From contig NZ_CP022315.1 of NCBI RefSeq assembly GCF_002216775.1, forward strand, positions 3,286,001-3,350,000: a stretch of DNA of 64,000 bases. Reading direction: 5' to 3'. This document shows positions 17,123-28,379 of this stretch, piece after piece (position 1 is the stretch's first letter; each line of letters begins with the position of its first letter). Below the pieces are notes generated by a model. That model searched no databases. It was not told where the DNA came from and saw nothing but the letters and a program-made list of their open reading frames with translations. Source of the stretch: Virgibacillus phasianinus. Its GTDB lineage: Bacteria; Bacillota; Bacilli; Bacillales; Amphibacillaceae. The translations under genes were made by a program, and so were the position numbers.

Positions 17123-17877
17123 GAAGGTTCACCTACTCTCGTTTGTAATTCATGATGTACAATCACAAGCGAAATATTATCTTCGCCCCCACGTTCATTT
17201 GCTAACATGATTAACCCTTTAGCTTTGGAGTCGAGACTTTCATCATTTTCCAACATTTCTTTTAATTCATTATCCGGAACTTTATTCGATAAACCATCTG
17301 AACAAAGTAAAATCATGTTTCCTTGTTCCCAGGAAATGGTTCGAATATCCGGGTAAATAACTTCTTCAGTTCCTAAAGCCTTTAATAATACATTTTTTCT
17401 GGGGTGATGTTCGGCGTCTTCATGTGTTATCTGTCCAGATCTAACAAGTTCGTTTACCAACGAATGGTCGTCTGTAACTTGACTGAAACCATCCTCATTG
17501 CTCAAATAACATCTACTGTCACCAATATGTGCCACAGTAATAAAGTCTTCTGTGCATATAGTTATTACAATGGTCGTTCCCATTCCTTGGCATTCCTTTT
17601 GACTAATGGATTTCTTGTAAATTTCTACGTTTACTTGGTGTATTATTTTTTTTAGCCATGCTTCCGCATCCTCGGGATTGTTTATTTCATGACATTCAGG
17701 CCATTCTTTTTCAATGATTGAAGTTGCCATTTGACTTGCTACATCGCCTGCCTGATGCCCTCCCATCCCATCTGCAATCACTGACAGATATTGATTGGCT
17801 TGATTTAAAAATAATCCACCGGCATCTTCGTTGTGATTTCTAACACGACCTTTATCGGTTATAAATTGCCCTTTCAT
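17116..17877 (-). CDS. prpC: PP2C-type Ser/Thr phosphatase PrpC (Stp)
   Basis: 253 residues with the PPM metal-binding motifs RNHNEDAG, VIADGMGGHQAGDVAS, VAHIGDSRCYL, ILLCSDGLSN and the final GGEDNIS aspartate. It dephosphorylates PrkC and its substrates in the cytoplasm. Normally preceded by rlmN in Bacillus; here 114 bases of non-coding sequence separate it from rsmB. Confidence 0.95.
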   Translation of the reverse strand: MKGQFITDKGRVRNHNEDAGGLFLNQANQYLSVIADGMGGHQAGDVASQMATSIIEKEWPECHEINNPEDAEAWLKKIIHQVNVEIYKKSISQKECQGMGTTIVITICTEDFITVAHIGDSRCYLSNEDGFSQVTDDHSLVNELVRSGQITHEDAEHHPRKNVLLKALGTEEVIYPDIRTISWEQGNMILLCSDGLSNKVPDNELKEMLENDESLDSKAKGLIMLANERGGEDNISLVIVHHELQTRVGEPSC

Positions 17878-17991
17878 TCTTTCACCCCTTTAGAAAAGCA
17901 TTTTGCCATACTTTCCTATCTTCTAGTAAGAAAATCCGAAACAACTTCCGTTTCTATTATTACATGAATCCTATTAATAGTGGAACTACTA

Positions 17992-19335
17992 TTATTTTTT
18001 AATGAATCGGGTAAGAAAAAAACCGTCCGTCTGAAATGTATATGGAAATAATTGTAACCCTTCATCTGAGATACCTTCACTATCTGCAAGAAAATCAGGT
18101 AATTCCTCAAAAAACGCCTGATCTACTGTATACTCCGGATGACTAGCCAAGAACCTTGTTACGACCCGATTATTCTCCTCTTTATCAACCGTACACGTTG
18201 TATACATTAACCGGCCATTTTGCTTTAATAATGGTGCAACTTCATGGAGAATATCAAATTGAATTTGTGCTAACTTCTTAATATCCGTTGCTTGTTTATT
18301 ATACTTAATTTCTGGCTTGCCCCGTATGACACCTAGACCTGAACATGGGGCATCAATTAAAATGCGATCAAAGCTTCCTTCTTTATGTACATCCTGTAAT
18401 TTACGTGCATCGTTTTGCTTTGCGTCAATAATCGTTAAGTCCAGGTTTTTAGCCTTATCCATAATTGACTTTGCTTTTTTCACATGTAAATCATAAGCAT
18501 AAATTTTCCCTGTATCATTCATTTTTTCAGCAATATGCGTCACTTTTCCACCAGGAGCACTGCATGCATCAAGTACCGTCATATTACTTTTAAGGTCAAG
18601 TATTTCACCGACAAGCATGGAACTCTGATCCTGAACAGTAACATATCCCTCTTTAAATAGATCAGTCTTTAAAATATTCCCTTTGGTTATTACTATTCCT
18701 TGTGCTGAGAATGCAGATTCCTGAACATCAAAACCTTGTTCTTGCAATCTGCTTATTGCCCCATCTCTGCTAATTTTCATTGGCTGAACACGTACAGAGG
18801 TTCCCTTTCGAGTTAGATTAGCCTCACACATTTGCTTTGTTGTTTCTATACCATACATATCAATCCAACGATTCACAAGCCATTCTGGGTGACTGGTTTC
18901 AATGGATATCCTTTTTGACATCTCGTGAATGTTGGAAGTTTCTGTTAGCCCCTTGCGCTGAATATTTCGTAATACCCCATTAACTAATGCTGCAATTCCT
19001 CTATGGCCTCTTTGCTTAGCGATTTCTACAGCTTCGTGAATAATGGCATGGTCAGGCACTTTATCTAGATAAGCCATTTGATAGACAGACATTCGAAGTA
19101 ACATTCTAACCCATGGCTTTATTTTTTTACCTGTACTAAGGTATGGTTCAAGATAGTAGTCTAACGTCAGTTTTCGTTGCAAGGTACCATAAACCATTTC
19201 CGTCAACAATCCAGCATCACGTTCCGGAATCCGATGTGATTTAATTTCATGATCAATTAGCAGATGACTGAACCCACTGTCGCTGTCGATGCGTAGCAAT
19301 AAGTCCAGAACCGTCTCTCGCAATATACTAGTCAA
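17992..19335 (-). CDS. rsmB: 16S rRNA (cytosine-967-C5)-methyltransferase RsmB (Sun)
   Basis: Start taken as the TTG at 19335, overlapping the fmt stop by 8 bases with GGTGG upstream; the longer ATG frame from 19359 adds 8 residues with no family match. 447 residues: NusB-like N-terminal domain (about 1-135), then a Rossmann methyltransferase with motif [19 protein letters not shown], the motif IV Pro-Cys in [10 protein letters not shown] and the catalytic Cys in [10 protein letters not shown]. Methylates C967 of 16S rRNA with S-adenosylmethionine. Confidence 0.93.
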   Translation of the reverse strand: MTSILRETVLDLLLRIDSDSGFSHLLIDHEIKSHRIPERDAGLLTEMVYGTLQRKLTLDYYLEPYLSTGKKIKPWVRMLLRMSVYQMAYLDKVPDHAIIHEAVEIAKQRGHRGIAALVNGVLRNIQRKGLTETSNIHEMSKRISIETSHPEWLVNRWIDMYGIETTKQMCEANLTRKGTSVRVQPMKISRDGAISRLQEQGFDVQESAFSAQGIVITKGNILKTDLFKEGYVTVQDQSSMLVGEILDLKSNMTVLDACSAPGGKVTHIAEKMNDTGKIYAYDLHVKKAKSIMDKAKNLDLTIIDAKQNDARKLQDVHKEGSFDRILIDAPCSGLGVIRGKPEIKYNKQATDIKKLAQIQFDILHEVAPLLKQNGRLMYTTCTVDKEENNRVVTRFLASHPEYTVDQAFFEELPDFLADSEGISDEGLQLFPYTFQTDGFFLTRFIKK

Positions 19336-20278
19336 GTGTACCACCCAATTTTGTTCCAACTTGTAATCGATCTGGTGAGCCTAGCAGAAAAGCCTTCACC
19401 GTCATCCTTTTTTTTCCGGCCACTTGTATTTCTGTCAGTTTCACTGCCTGTTTATTTCCACATACAACTACTAGGGACTCTTTATTTATACTATCTACTA
19501 TTTCACCAGGAACTCCGTTATATTCATTATTATCCAATTCTGCCGACCAGATTTTCATTGGTTTGCCTTGGTAGAATGTGAAAGCAACTGGCCATGGATA
19601 AAGTCCCCGTATTTGGTTGTAGATTTCTTTGTTGCTTCGATTCCAATTTATAATCTCCTGTTCTCGTTTTATGTTGCTTGCAAAGGTAGATTTCTCATGA
19701 TCCTGCTGAACAGGGATGATTTCATTTCTGAACAGCCTTGGCAATGTATTAAGAAGTAAATCCGCCCCCGTTTTTGCTAGTTTATCGTGCATTGTTCCAA
19801 CATTATCATTGTCTGTTATTGCAACTTTTTCTTGTGTTAAAATATCTCCTGCATCAAGTTTTTCCACCATATACATAATCGTTATTCCCGTATCTGTTTT
19901 ACCTTGCAAAATCGCATGGTGGATTGGCGCCCCGCCGCGCAGTTCAGGCAATAAGGAAGCGTGCACATTTATACAACCGAATTCTGGTTTTGTTAATAAC
20001 GGTTTAGGCAACAGTTGACCATAGGCGGCTGTTACGATTATATCTGGCTGTAAATCTATAATTTCCTGGTAGTTATCTGCCAATTTTTCCGGTTGAAAAA
20101 CCGGAATGTTATGGTTGATTGCTTCCAACTTAACTGGTGGAGGCGTCATAATTTTTTTTCTTCCTTTAGGACGGTCTGGTTGTGTAACGACTAATGCGAT
20201 ATTATAGCCATCCTCAACAAGAGAGCGTAAAATCGGCACAGAAAAGTCGGGTGTTCCCATAAATACAATTTTTTTCAT
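19328..20278 (-). CDS. fmt: Methionyl-tRNA formyltransferase
   Basis: 316 residues. Formylates initiator Met-tRNA from 10-formyl-tetrahydrofolate. Landmarks are [22 protein letters not shown], the catalytic loop [16 protein letters not shown] and TGITIMYM, followed by the C-terminal OB-like tRNA-binding domain. In Bacillus the partner peptide deformylase gene (def) lies between priA and fmt; here only 53 non-coding bases are present, so def must be elsewhere. Confidence 0.96.
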   Translation of the reverse strand: MKKIVFMGTPDFSVPILRSLVEDGYNIALVVTQPDRPKGRKKIMTPPPVKLEAINHNIPVFQPEKLADNYQEIIDLQPDIIVTAAYGQLLPKPLLTKPEFGCINVHASLLPELRGGAPIHHAILQGKTDTGITIMYMVEKLDAGDILTQEKVAITDNDNVGTMHDKLAKTGADLLLNTLPRLFRNEIIPVQQDHEKSTFASNIKREQEIINWNRSNKEIYNQIRGLYPWPVAFTFYQGKPMKIWSAELDNNEYNGVPGEIVDSINKESLVVVCGNKQAVKLTEIQVAGKKRMTVKAFLLGSPDRLQVGTKLGGTLD

Positions 20279-20331
20279 ACTGGTAACCTACTTTCTCTCT
20301 AATCTAAAATACCTGGTGATCTATTCGTTAG

Positions 20332-22740
20332 CTACATCATTTGATATGGTTGCATATCCACCGCTATTAATAAGTCATCCTTTTGTATATCATCATCAAA
20401 TTGATTTACAATATTTCGTATTATGTTGCGTAAATTGGGTTCATTTTTGTATTTTACCATACACTGGTAACGATACCTATCTTTGATTCGTGCCATAGGT
20501 GATGGTGTCGGTCCTAAAATAATGGTATCTTCCTTTACTGAAGCTAATAAAGACTGAACAATTTTTTGGGTTGTTTGTACTACCTTCACCTGATTAGGAT
20601 GGGAAACAGTGATCAATGCAAGAAAAACGTATGGCGGGTAGTGGAATGTTTTCCGCATTGCCATTTCCTTTAAATAAAAATCAGTGAAATTGTACGTACT
20701 TGCAAGCTCGATACTATAATGATCTGGCGTGTATGTTTGTACAATTACCTCTCCAGGTAGTTCATGTCGGCCTGCTCGTCCACTAACCTGGGTTAGCAAC
20801 TGGAAGGTTTTTTCTGATGAACGAAAGTCGGGTAAATGCAACATAGAATCCGCAGTTAATACACCAACCAACGTTACATTCTCAAAGTCTAACCCCTTGG
20901 CAATCATTTGTGTCCCTAATAGTATATCTGCTTCCCCTCTTCCAAATTTATTTAACAGTTTTTCGTGGGCACCTTTTCTTCTTGTTGTATCAACATCCAT
21001 ACGAATAATACTTGCTTCCGGAATTAACTGTGTTAATGCCTCTTCTACCCGTTGTGTACCTGTTCCAAAATAGCGGATCAAATCACTGGAACATTCAGGA
21101 CATACCGTTGGCATAGGCTCTTCATAAGAACAATAATGGCACTTCAGCCGATTAGAATTTTTATGATAAGTGAGTGCAATATCACAATGAGGACACTCCT
21201 TCACGTGGCCACAATCCCGGCACATTACAAATGTTGAATAACCACGTCTGTTTAACATCAGCACTACCTGTTCTTTCTTTTGCAGGCATGCTTCTATCTT
21301 TTCTTTTAATTTCCTGGAAAACATGGTTCTGTTACCCTGATGCAGCTCATTTCGCATATCCACAATTTCGACTTCCGGCATATCCTTTTCATTTGTCCGC
21401 TTACTTAATGTCGCCAATTTGTAAACATCTTTATTGGCCCTGGCGTAACTTTCAAGTGTCGGAGTGGCACTTCCTAAGATTACTGGACATTGATGATTTT
21501 TGCCTCTTTCAATCGCTACATCTCGTGCATGGTATCTTGGTTGATCCTCCTGCTTGTAACTTGTTTCATGTTCCTCGTCAATAATAATAATCCCAAGATT
21601 TTCGAATGGAGCAAATATCGCCGATCTTGCCCCAACTACCACCTTAACCTCTTTCCGGTAAATCTTACGCCATTCATCATATTTTTCCCCGCTGGATAAT
21701 GCACTGTGCATAACAGCTACATCGCTGCCAAATCTGCCTTTAAACCGATGAACCATTTGTGGCGTAAGCGATATTTCTGGAACAAGTACAATCGCTTCTT
21801 TCCCCTCTTTAATCACATCTTCAATAGCCTGAAGATAAATTTCCGTTTTTCCGCTGCCTGTAACACCATGCAGTAAAAATACATCATGGATCTTTTCAGC
21901 AATTGCTTGCTTAATTGGTATAATAGCCTGCTCCTGCTGGATAGTTAACGGTAATGATGCAGTACGCTGAATCGCGTTATCATTATATGGATTTCGGTAC
22001 ACTTCTAATTTATTAGAGGTCAATAGACCCTTCTGCAATAATGTTTTAACAGTGGATGCACTTGTATTTACTTTAGACATCAATTGTTTCTTTTTAATTG
22101 CTTCAGGGTTTTGAATAAAATAAGTCAGTAATTCCCGCTGTTTTTTTGCTTGCTTTGGCATATCGAGATAGGCTTCTTCGAGCAAATGATTAGCAATTGC
22201 CGGCTTAATCATCGTTTCAGTTTTTTTTGTGATTCTGGATTTCACCAAATAATCTACTTGAATATCTCCACGATGAATCGCTTTTAAAAGCTGATGATAT
22301 GGAATCATAGATTGTGTAAATTCTTCATACGTAACAACATCACGTCCAGCGAAGAGTGACTCCAAATCGGGTGTCAGTTCCCCATCAGTCAGTCGTACGA
22401 GTTCCTTTTTATATTGTGATTTTAAAGCCTGAGGTAGCATTACCTGATAAGCTGTAATATACAGGCTTATTGTCTCCTCCGCTAGCCATTGGCCTAATTT
22501 CAGTAGTTCATCAGTGAGGACTGGGGTTAAATCAAGTACATCCGTGATAGACTTTAACTTAGCAAATGATGATTCCGGCACAATTTGCAAAACGAAACCC
22601 ATAACTTTTCGGGGACCAAAAGGCACCGTTACTCTCATTCCCGGGGTAATTACATGTTCTAATTTACTTGGAATTGAATAATCAAAGGTTTGATTAATTT
22701 GTTTTGCTGGAACATCCACGATTACCTTAGCTACACTCAC
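20332..22740 (-). CDS. priA: Primosomal replication restart helicase PriA
   Basis: GTG start at 22740, overlapping coaBC by 4 bases. 802 residues: N-terminal 3'-DNA-binding domain, winged helix, then a superfamily 2 helicase (Walker A GVTGSGKTE near 293, IIDEEHETSYKQ, GSATPTLES). A zinc-binding insert has four CxxC pairs (CRDCGHVKECPHC, CHYC, CPEC) and is followed by a C-terminal domain. It recognises stalled forks and reloads the replicative helicase. Confidence 0.96.
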   Translation of the reverse strand: MSVAKVIVDVPAKQINQTFDYSIPSKLEHVITPGMRVTVPFGPRKVMGFVLQIVPESSFAKLKSITDVLDLTPVLTDELLKLGQWLAEETISLYITAYQVMLPQALKSQYKKELVRLTDGELTPDLESLFAGRDVVTYEEFTQSMIPYHQLLKAIHRGDIQVDYLVKSRITKKTETMIKPAIANHLLEEAYLDMPKQAKKQRELLTYFIQNPEAIKKKQLMSKVNTSASTVKTLLQKGLLTSNKLEVYRNPYNDNAIQRTASLPLTIQQEQAIIPIKQAIAEKIHDVFLLHGVTGSGKTEIYLQAIEDVIKEGKEAIVLVPEISLTPQMVHRFKGRFGSDVAVMHSALSSGEKYDEWRKIYRKEVKVVVGARSAIFAPFENLGIIIIDEEHETSYKQEDQPRYHARDVAIERGKNHQCPVILGSATPTLESYARANKDVYKLATLSKRTNEKDMPEVEIVDMRNELHQGNRTMFSRKLKEKIEACLQKKEQVVLMLNRRGYSTFVMCRDCGHVKECPHCDIALTYHKNSNRLKCHYCSYEEPMPTVCPECSSDLIRYFGTGTQRVEEALTQLIPEASIIRMDVDTTRRKGAHEKLLNKFGRGEADILLGTQMIAKGLDFENVTLVGVLTADSMLHLPDFRSSEKTFQLLTQVSGRAGRHELPGEVIVQTYTPDHYSIELASTYNFTDFYLKEMAMRKTFHYPPYVFLALITVSHPNQVKVVQTTQKIVQSLLASVKEDTIILGPTPSPMARIKDRYRYQCMVKYKNEPNLRNIIRNIVNQFDDDIQKDDLLIAVDMQPYQMM

Positions 22741-23954
22741 AATTTTTCATCCTTCATATCACGGTCAATTTTGGCAAAAACTTGAAATGCCATATCTCTT
22801 TTTGAGGTCAATGAAATTTCTTCCGGCTGACCAGATGTATTTACATACGTTGCTATATTTGTGTCAGCACCAAAACCAGCGCCATGTGCTGAAACATTAT
22901 TAATAATAATTGCGTTCAGTTTTTTCTTTGCCAGCTTTTTCAGACCATATTCTAATGGATTGGCAGTTTCAGCAGCAAATCCAACTAAGAACTGCTGGTC
23001 TTTTTCTTCTCCCAATGTCTGCAAAATATCCTGTGTTCTTTCCATTTCAACATTCCATTCTCCTGGCTGTTTTTTCATTTTTTCAACATATGTGTGTTTG
23101 GGGCGATAATCGGCAACAGCAGCCGCTTTTATAACGATATCGTTGAACGAAAAATGATTATGCATCGCTTGATACATTTCCTCTGCGGTAATGACGTCAA
23201 TTCGCTTTATTGAGGAAAGGGTGGTCTCAAGACTTACTGGACCCGCAACCAACGTCACATCAGCCCCTAATTCGGCTGCAGCTTCCGCCAGTGCAAAGCC
23301 CATTTTCCCTGTCGAACGGTTTGTAAAGAAACGTACAGGATCAATCTTTTCCTGAGTTGGTCCAGCGGAAATCAGCACCTTTTTCCCGTCAAGGTTGCCC
23401 TTTATCCCAGTTTGTTCTTGATGAAGACTAACTGTTTCAATAATAGATTCCGGCTCTTCCAGTCGTCCCTTACCAACATAGCCACACGCCAAAAATCCTG
23501 CACCGGGTTCAATAAAATGATAATTCCATTCCTCTAGTTGCTTCATATTTTTAATTACTGCGGGATTGCCGTACATATGAACATTCATTGCCGGGGCTAT
23601 ATAAACATCTGCTTGGGTAGCTAATAATGTTGTCGATAACATATCGTCCGCTATACCATTTGCCAGCTTTCCTATTGTATTGGCAGTTGCAGGGGCGACA
23701 ATAGCAATTTCAGCCCAGTCCGCTACATCAATGTGTGCTATTTTCTGGGGATTCTTTTCATCGAAGGTATCTGTATATACAGGATTTCTTGATAAAGCCT
23801 GAAATGTTAGTGGAGAAACAAATTTTTGGGCATTTTGCGTCATCATTACACGAACGCTGGCTCCCGCCTGAGTTAGCTTACTAGTTAATGCACAGGCTTT
23901 GTATGCAGCAATGCCCCCAGAGACGCCTAATAGAACATTTTTATTTTCAATCAT
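22737..23954 (-). CDS. coaBC: Bifunctional phosphopantothenoylcysteine decarboxylase/synthetase CoaBC (Dfp)
   Basis: 405 residues, two steps of coenzyme A synthesis. The N-terminal CoaC flavodecarboxylase (about 1-185) has GVSGGIAAYK, the catalytic His region KIAHIDVADWAE, PAMNVHMY and the active Cys in GFLACGYVGKGR. The C-terminal CoaB synthetase has SAGPTQEKIDPVRF, TNRSTGKMG and AAAVADYRPK. Separated from rpoZ by a terminator, so probably transcribed with priA from its own promoter. Confidence 0.95.
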   Translation of the reverse strand: MIENKNVLLGVSGGIAAYKACALTSKLTQAGASVRVMMTQNAQKFVSPLTFQALSRNPVYTDTFDEKNPQKIAHIDVADWAEIAIVAPATANTIGKLANGIADDMLSTTLLATQADVYIAPAMNVHMYGNPAVIKNMKQLEEWNYHFIEPGAGFLACGYVGKGRLEEPESIIETVSLHQEQTGIKGNLDGKKVLISAGPTQEKIDPVRFFTNRSTGKMGFALAEAAAELGADVTLVAGPVSLETTLSSIKRIDVITAEEMYQAMHNHFSFNDIVIKAAAVADYRPKHTYVEKMKKQPGEWNVEMERTQDILQTLGEEKDQQFLVGFAAETANPLEYGLKKLAKKKLNAIIINNVSAHGAGFGADTNIATYVNTSGQPEEISLTSKRDMAFQVFAKIDRDMKDEKL

Positions 23955-24040
23955 TTCTCAAGCCCCTTTTATTACTATTTCTTCTCTCATTTATACCATA
24001 TATTAGGCATATTGCTAAATATTAAATAATCTTGGCTTAC

Positions 24041-24068
24041 CGCCAAGAACTAATGGCGAAATCCTTAG
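24041..24068 (-). repeat. Short interspersed hairpin repeat, copy 2
   Basis: On the minus strand it reads CTAAGGATTTCGCC, a 7-base loop and CTTGGCG, like the copy at 6136-6162. Here the right part extends into a second perfect hairpin, CTTGGC TTACC GCCAAG (24031-24047). Confidence 0.5.
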
Positions 24069-24133
24069 ATTTTTTTATACTTAAGTCCTTTAAATCTTAA
24101 TATCTTAATACTTTCCTTAGGTGAAATAATCAA

Positions 24134-24159
24134 AACCCCTCGCGGTCTGGCGAGGGGTT
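24134..24159 (-). terminator. Intrinsic terminator after rpoZ
   Basis: AACCCCTCGC and GCGAGGGGTT make a GC-rich 10-base stem with a 6-base loop; on the minus strand a TTTTGATTATTTC tract follows. Confidence 0.78.
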
Positions 24160-24166
24160 CCAATTT

Positions 24167-25256
<1,090 letters not shown>

Positions 25257-25399
25257 GCTTAGTTCCCCCTTATCCAATTCGAACAAGTATGTCTCTATTT
25301 TTATAATTGCTTTATTGTTAAGTATATTATAATCAATAGGGAATACAAAACTCAACGATTTATTAACTTCATCTATTATACATTCTTTACGTAAAAAAG

Positions 25400-25433
25400 A
25401 AAAACACCTTTTCCGAATTGGAGAGGTGTTTTT
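25400..25433 (-). terminator. Intrinsic terminator of yloB
   Basis: AAAAACACCT and AGGTGTTTTT pair; on the minus strand the stem is followed by CTTTTTTAC. It lies 175 bases after the yloB stop because a repeat element sits in between. Confidence 0.7.
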
Positions 25434-25605
25434 CGGTCCCTTGCTTATGCGTCCGCTTCTGATCAGTCGCCTCCGCTTTTCTTGTCTAGCTGCGGCTCCT
25501 AGAAGCTGCCGTCATAAGCAATGGACACTTCGAACGCTTAAACCCTTGCGTTCTTCGGTCCTTTGCTTATGCGTCCGCTTCTGATCAGTCGCCTCCGCTT
25601 TTCTT
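25432..25605. repeat. Composite repeat element with 52-base direct repeats
   Basis: Positions 25432-25483 and 25554-25605 are the same 52-base sequence with one mismatch (offset 122). It begins TTCGGTCC and includes GCTTATGCGTCCGCTTC, and is clearly more GC-rich than its surroundings. The 70 bases between contain an imperfect inverted copy (near 25500-25528, whose reverse complement reads CCATTGCTTATGACGG), so the unit could fold into a large hairpin. It ends two bases before the yloB stop codon. Confidence 0.75.
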
Positions 25606-25607
25606 TT

Positions 25608-28256
25608 TTATCTTTTAGTGAATCCAAAGAATACGGTTGGTATTGCGCTTAATGCTAATATGAAGATCCAATCCCGAATTCCAAGGAATACGGTATGGAA
25701 AATTGGCTGTAATGGTGCAAAATAAATAACACATAACAACATCGCGATTGACGATAACACGGCAAGCACCAAATACTTGTTTCCGAACGGATTCCTTGAA
25801 AATACAGAACGTTCACTGCGGCAATCAAACACGTGAATTAATTGTGCCATAACAAGAGTTGTAAATGCTATTGTCTGAGCATATACCAGGTTTTCCGGAT
25901 TTCCTTGGTAGGTCATCATAAACCCGATTAAGGTAACCAAGCCAATTAACAGACCCCGACTAACTATTTTAAACCCTAATCCCCTAGCAAAAATGCCTTC
26001 TTTTGGCGGCCTTGGCTTACGGTTCATTACATCAGCTTCTGGTTGGTCCAGACCTAGAGCCATCGCCGGAAGACCATCTGTAACAAGGTTAACCCACAAT
26101 ATTTGCACTGGGACTAATGGTAACGGAAGGCCTAATAACACGGCAAACAACATCACCAATATCTCACCAACATTGGATGCTAATAGATAACGGATAAACT
26201 TTCGGATATTTTCATAAATATTTCTACCTTCATTGATTGCAGCCTTGATAGTTGCAAAATTATCATCCATTAGAATAAGCGAGGATGCTTCCTTTGCTAC
26301 ATCCGTTCCACTGCGTCCCATACTGATTCCAATATTACTTGCTTTTATTGCAGGCGCATCGTTTACCCCATCACCTGTCATTGCTACAATATGGCCATTT
26401 TGCTGAAAAGCATCGACAATTTTTAACTTATGCTCTGGTGTGACCCGAGCAAAAACATACACACGATCAATGATTTCTTTTAATTCATTGGATGACATTT
26501 GGTTTAATTGATATCCATCCATTACAAGACCATCTTCAGGCAAAATGTTCAAGTCAGTAGCAATTGCCCGTGCCGTTTTCTCATGATCACCTGTAATCAT
26601 CACCGTTTTAATTCCAGCTTCCTTACAATCTTCAATTGCTGCTCGTACTTCTTTTCTTGGAGGATCGATCATACCGTATAAACCAACGAAAGTTAAATCA
26701 TCTTCCAGCAAGCCATCATTTTGTTTACCCGTAATAGGTTTAATCGCAATCGCAATTGTCCGCAATGCTTTATCACCCATTTTATTAATTTCATTATTAA
26801 TTTTCTCTTTATCCGCAGTTTTCATTAAGCGCTTTTCATTGGTCGACATAATGAAGGCTGACCTTGGTAGTAAGACGTCCGGCGCACCCTTTGTGATAAG
26901 AAATTGACGCTTGTTTTCATCCTCCACAATCATACTCATGCGCTTTCTTGTTGAGTCAAAGGGTATTTCTTTAATGATGCGGTATGGTTCACTATCACTT
27001 TGATTCAGACCTAATTTTCTTGCAGCAACTAACAGTGCTCCGTCAGTAGGATCACCATTAATAAAATTCTTTCCTTTTTTAACTAAAATGGATGCATGGT
27101 TACAGATCATCCCATACAGCAGCATTGATTTTAAATTAGGAAATTGGTTATCTACTCTGTTATTATTCGAATAAAAGTCTCCAAGCAAGTCATACCCATC
27201 ACCGGTAACGTCCAATCTTGTGTCATTTAAATAAACTTCTTTAACAGTCATTTGGTTTTCTGTCATTGTACCAGTTTTATCGGAACAAATTACCGAGGCA
27301 GAGCCAAGTGTTTCCACAGCTGAAAGCTTTCGAACTATCGCATTCTTTCTAATCATTCGCTGTACACCCAGTGATAATGCCACAGTTACGATTGCCGGCA
27401 GCCCTTCTGGAATGGCAGCTACCGCTAACGATACCCCCGCTAGGAACATGTTATAGACAGGATGCCCCTGGTAGACACCAACAACAACGACTAATGCGGT
27501 TAAAATGAGTGCAACAATAATTAATATCTTGCCAAGTTCCGCTAGTTTATGTTCAAGAGGGGTGATGGTTTTCTTTGTCTTGACCATTAAGGATGCGATT
27601 TGACCCATCACTGTGTTCATTCCAGTTCCCACTACTATTCCTGTCCCTGATCCTCGCGTTACCAGGGTTCCCATAAATGCCATGTTGGATTGGTCCTGGG
27701 GACCCAGATCCTGTTTATTGAGCGAATTCGTATGTTTGGCTACAGGGAGTGATTCACCTGTCAGTGTTGATTCCTCTGTTTCCATACTATTCGAATCTAC
27801 TATTCTCATATCAGCAGGAATTCTGTCACCGCTGCTTACTTTTATCACATCACCAACAACAATATCCCTTGATGGTTTCCGTTCCCAATTTTTGTCTCTT
27901 AGCACATAAGCAAATGGTGCTGATAGCTCTTTTAACTTTGCTAATGACTTTTCTGCTTTTTGTTCTTGAAAGAACCCAATAAATCCATTTACAAAAACGA
28001 TAACCATAATTGCTATCGCGTCAATATACTCACCTAGCAATCCGGCAATTAAAGTTGCTGCCAACAAAACCAATACCATAAAATCCTGGAATTGCTTAAT
28101 GAAAATTAACCATTTTGCAGTTTGTTTTCCTGGATCCAATTCATTAGCCCCATGCTGCTTCTGTCTTTTTTCCACTTGTTTTGATGAAAGTCCTCGTTCG
28201 GTTGTAACGTGAAGCTTTTGTTCAAGTTTTTCTTTGTCTAATTGATACCACTGCAA
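25608..28256 (-). CDS. yloB: Calcium-transporting P-type ATPase (YloB)
   Basis: TTG start at 28256, six bases after AGGAGGGG; the upstream ATG at 28283 lies before that site. 882 residues. Type IIA P-ATPase: cation N-terminal domain, about 10 membrane helices, TGES actuator motif, phosphorylation site [10 protein letters not shown], hinge [13 protein letters not shown] and the Ca-binding [11 protein letters not shown] helix. It pumps calcium out of the cytoplasm. In Bacillus YloB works during sporulation and germination. Confidence 0.93.
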   Translation of the reverse strand: MQWYQLDKEKLEQKLHVTTERGLSSKQVEKRQKQHGANELDPGKQTAKWLIFIKQFQDFMVLVLLAATLIAGLLGEYIDAIAIMVIVFVNGFIGFFQEQKAEKSLAKLKELSAPFAYVLRDKNWERKPSRDIVVGDVIKVSSGDRIPADMRIVDSNSMETEESTLTGESLPVAKHTNSLNKQDLGPQDQSNMAFMGTLVTRGSGTGIVVGTGMNTVMGQIASLMVKTKKTITPLEHKLAELGKILIIVALILTALVVVVGVYQGHPVYNMFLAGVSLAVAAIPEGLPAIVTVALSLGVQRMIRKNAIVRKLSAVETLGSASVICSDKTGTMTENQMTVKEVYLNDTRLDVTGDGYDLLGDFYSNNNRVDNQFPNLKSMLLYGMICNHASILVKKGKNFINGDPTDGALLVAARKLGLNQSDSEPYRIIKEIPFDSTRKRMSMIVEDENKRQFLITKGAPDVLLPRSAFIMSTNEKRLMKTADKEKINNEINKMGDKALRTIAIAIKPITGKQNDGLLEDDLTFVGLYGMIDPPRKEVRAAIEDCKEAGIKTVMITGDHEKTARAIATDLNILPEDGLVMDGYQLNQMSSNELKEIIDRVYVFARVTPEHKLKIVDAFQQNGHIVAMTGDGVNDAPAIKASNIGISMGRSGTDVAKEASSLILMDDNFATIKAAINEGRNIYENIRKFIRYLLASNVGEILVMLFAVLLGLPLPLVPVQILWVNLVTDGLPAMALGLDQPEADVMNRKPRPPKEGIFARGLGFKIVSRGLLIGLVTLIGFMMTYQGNPENLVYAQTIAFTTLVMAQLIHVFDCRSERSVFSRNPFGNKYLVLAVLSSIAMLLCVIYFAPLQPIFHTVFLGIRDWIFILALSAIPTVFFGFTKR

Positions 28257-28351
28257 AACACACCCCTCCTGTTCAAGCCCCATTTCTTATCAAATACATT
28301 GATAATTTTAGCTTTCTATTATCGATATGTATGCAGACTTGTCCTGAAAAA

Positions 28352-28360
28352 TGCTATAAT
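28352..28360 (+). promoter_or_regulatory. Extended -10 promoter of rqcH
   Basis: TGCTATAAT (28352-28360) is a perfect -10 with TGN extension, 20 bases before the rqcH start. The -35 is weak. Confidence 0.5.
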
Positions 28361-28379
28361 TAAAGCATGAGGTGATCGA

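Larger units (their letters stand above)
25257..25607. other. Intergenic region between yloB and remA
   Basis: 351 bases containing the yloB terminator (25400-25433), a composite repeat element (25432-25605) and remA promoter-like TATAAT boxes on the minus strand (for example 25375-25380). No additional gene is seen. Confidence 0.6.
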
